A DNA stretch of 64,000 nucleotides from Ruania alba (GTDB lineage Bacteria > Actinomycetota > Actinomycetes > Actinomycetales > Beutenbergiaceae). Shown here in pieces: positions 62,547 through 64,000 of the stretch. The notes under the pieces are model-generated. The model did not search any database. It was not told the origin of the DNA and saw nothing but the letters and a program-made list of their open reading frames with translations. The stretch is from positions 2,418,001 to 2,482,000 of the forward strand of contig NZ_FNTX01000002.1 in the NCBI RefSeq assembly GCF_900105765.1. Direction: 5' to 3'. Every line of letters starts with the position of its first letter. The first letter of the stretch is position 1. The position numbers and the translations under genes were made by a program.

Positions 62547-63785
62547 CTACGCCTCGTTGGCTGCCATGGTCCCCGGCCTCGATCGGTGCCAGCGCCACAG
62601 CGCCATCGCCAGCAGCGCGTACGCCAAGCTCGTCAGCGCCAGGTGGAGCAGGGAATCAGCGACCACCGGGATGATGATTCCCGCGAGGATGGCGTTGCCG
62701 AACAGCGTGCCGAACGCGCCCAGCGATGCCGCGGCACCGCGGTCGTCCGGCGCCTGGTCCAGGATCTCCAGGTTCAGCACCGGGAACATCGTGCCCACGG
62801 CCGTCGCTGCGATCGGGGGAGCGATCATCGCCCATGGCAGCGACGGCTGCCACGCCACGATGAGCACGTTCACAACGACCGTCACGAGCGCGAACGTCAT
62901 GGCGATGTCGATGAGCCGGCGCCGCGGCACCCGGTCCGCGGTACGCCCGGAGATAAACGCGCCCACCATGATCCCGCCGATCAACGGCACGAACAGGACC
63001 CAGAAGTCTCGCTCACCCAAGCCCAGCAGGTCTACCACGATGATCGGAGCTGCGGCGATATACGTGAACTGGGCGCCGAACGTGCAGGCGGTGAGCAGCG
63101 CAAGCCGGACCACCGCACCGCGTGTGGCTACCCGGACCACCGCGCGCACCACGGAGGGCGGATTGAGGGGGCGACGCTCCGCCGTCGGGAGTGTCTCGGG
63201 CAGCACCACGCCCACCAGCACGGCCATGACCACCCCGTACCCGGCGATGGACCAGAAGATGCTCTGCCACGGCCCGATGCTGAGCAGCCAACCACCCACG
63301 ACGGGAGCGATCGCAGGCGCCACCGAGAAGATCATCATCACGTTCGACATCAGCCGTTGTGCGGCCGATCCGGAGAACAGGTCACGGATCACCACACGAC
63401 TGACGATGGTGGCCGCACCGGCGAATCCGCCTTGCAGCAACCGGCCCGCCAGCAATACGGGAAGTGATGGTGCCAGGGCACACATGATGCTCGCCATGGT
63501 GAACCCGATCAGACCAGCGATCATCACCGGTTTGCGCCCCATCGCATCCGAGATCGGTCCGTGGAAGATGCTCATCACGGCGAAGGAGAGCAGGTACAGG
63601 CTCGTCACCTGCTGCATCGCAGCCGTGTCTGCCCGGAACTGGCCGCCCATCTGCTCGAACGCCGGGAAGATCGTGTCGATCGTGAACGGACCGATCATCG
63701 CCAGGCCGGCGAGCACGATGGTGAACAGGAGGCCGACTCGTTCGGGCGACGGGGGCCGGGAACTCTCGGGAGGGTTCCGGCTCAT
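62547..63785 (-). CDS. MFS drug efflux transporter, Bcr/CflA type
   Basis: This proton-coupled exporter has 412 residues and twelve membrane segments. The loop between helices 2 and 3 has the MFS signature GPISDAMGRKPVMIAG. The first helix (IVLAGLAMIGPFTIDTIFPA) and RLLQGGFAGAATIVSRVVIRDLF are typical of the Bcr/CflA family (bicyclomycin, chloramphenicol and other drugs). GGAGG precedes the ATG at 63785; an adjacent GTG at 63788 is the alternative. The following acetyltransferase gene suggests a small detoxification unit. Confidence 0.9.
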   Translation of the reverse strand: MSRNPPESSRPPSPERVGLLFTIVLAGLAMIGPFTIDTIFPAFEQMGGQFRADTAAMQQVTSLYLLSFAVMSIFHGPISDAMGRKPVMIAGLIGFTMASIMCALAPSLPVLLAGRLLQGGFAGAATIVSRVVIRDLFSGSAAQRLMSNVMMIFSVAPAIAPVVGGWLLSIGPWQSIFWSIAGYGVVMAVLVGVVLPETLPTAERRPLNPPSVVRAVVRVATRGAVVRLALLTACTFGAQFTYIAAAPIIVVDLLGLGERDFWVLFVPLIGGIMVGAFISGRTADRVPRRRLIDIAMTFALVTVVVNVLIVAWQPSLPWAMIAPPIAATAVGTMFPVLNLEILDQAPDDRGAAASLGAFGTLFGNAILAGIIIPVVADSLLHLALTSLAYALLAMALWRWHRSRPGTMAANEA

Positions 63786-63820
63786 CACCCCTCCATCACA
63801 TCACACCTGGCGGAAACCCT

Positions 63821-64000
63821 TTACAGCGGGATGCCGTGCGCACCGACCAACCACGCGGCCCCGCCCACCAAGACTGCTGCAGCCACGACGAACCAGACGA
63901 CGCCGACAGCGGGCTTGAGTGCGCGCACACGGGAACGGCCGATCCCACCGGTGACGAGAGCCACGACGAACATCGCCGCCGTCACGAGAGCGCTGATCGC
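63821..64000 (-). CDS. C-terminal end of a membrane protein (partial)
   Basis: Only the last 59 codons are in the window. They encode two hydrophobic segments (ALVTAAMFVVALVTGGIG and VGVVWFVVAAAVLVGGAAW) joined by a basic loop (RSRVRALKP), ending HGIPL. The frame is open to the window edge. The protein family cannot be named from this part. It lies upstream of the drug exporter on the same strand, 35 bases away. Confidence 0.65.
   Translation of the reverse strand, partial: AISALVTAAMFVVALVTGGIGRSRVRALKPAVGVVWFVVAAAVLVGGAAWLVGAHGIPL

Noticed and set aside
1-64000. CRISPR arrays, tRNA or rRNA genes, insertion sequences, prophage
   Set aside because: No regularly spaced repeats, cloverleaf-like segments, transposase or phage genes were found on either strand by reading; short divergent tRNAs could still be missed.

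Overview
The window is 64 kb of very GC-rich DNA (about 70%) with gene content typical of a Micrococcales actinobacterium. Ruaniaceae, Beutenbergiaceae or Bogoriellaceae would fit, but this is inferred from gene style and not proven. Supporting signs are a GlgE-type glycogen/trehalose set, a DivIVA-like coiled-coil protein, a DUF222/HNH (13E12-like) gene, frequent GTG starts, many ATGA-type overlaps and several genes with a -10 box placed directly before the start codon (leaderless style). I see no rRNA, tRNA, CRISPR array, transposase or prophage.

Layout. 1-8.0 kb: a sugar ABC transporter operon on the minus strand (binding protein, two permeases, the last running off the window), a LacI-type regulator, and a divergent alpha-xylosidase/beta-glucosidase pair. 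Two identical-core LacI operators (near 3005 and 4278) tie these together, probably for uptake and breakdown of xylose-capped beta-glucosides such as xyloglucan oligosaccharides. 8.1-10.9 kb: a small zinc-ribbon-like protein, a GCS2-family ligase and an alpha/beta hydrolase. 11.0-15.8 kb: a second sugar ABC operon ending in a putative polysaccharide lyase. 15.8-22.1 kb: two small genes, a DivIVA-like coiled-coil protein, an acidic membrane protein with a coupled lipoprotein, and a YbbN-like co-chaperone.

22.2-32.4 kb: the alpha-glucan block. On the minus strand lie glgE (split by a one-base frameshift), treS, and a single reading frame that fuses maltokinase to branching enzyme GlgB. glgP is divergent on the plus strand, and glgX lies at 45.7-47.9 kb. 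Together these give the TreS-Mak-GlgE-GlgB route from trehalose to alpha-glucan plus GlgP/GlgX breakdown. The frameshift, if real, breaks the polymerising step. A 58-bp near-perfect palindrome sits at the end of this block.

32.4-45.7 kb: a lower-GC intergenic stretch with a CRP-like site, then trpS, a flavoprotein dehydrogenase, peptidase E and an IclR regulator on the minus strand. Divergent from the regulator runs a peptide-transport operon (DppB, DppC, binding protein, M20 peptidase, DUF1177, fused DppD-DppF, AroM). This is the least characterised system in the window and a good candidate for an undescribed uptake-and-hydrolysis pathway. 48-53 kb: etfBA, an APH-fold kinase and a rifampin-phosphotransferase-like enzyme. 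53-56 kb: a purine permease divergent from adenosine deaminase. 56-64 kb: a beta-propeller membrane protein, cysteine desulfurase with mnmA, a DUF222/HNH protein and the remnant of a second copy, a GNAT acetyltransferase, a Bcr/CflA drug exporter and the end of a membrane protein.
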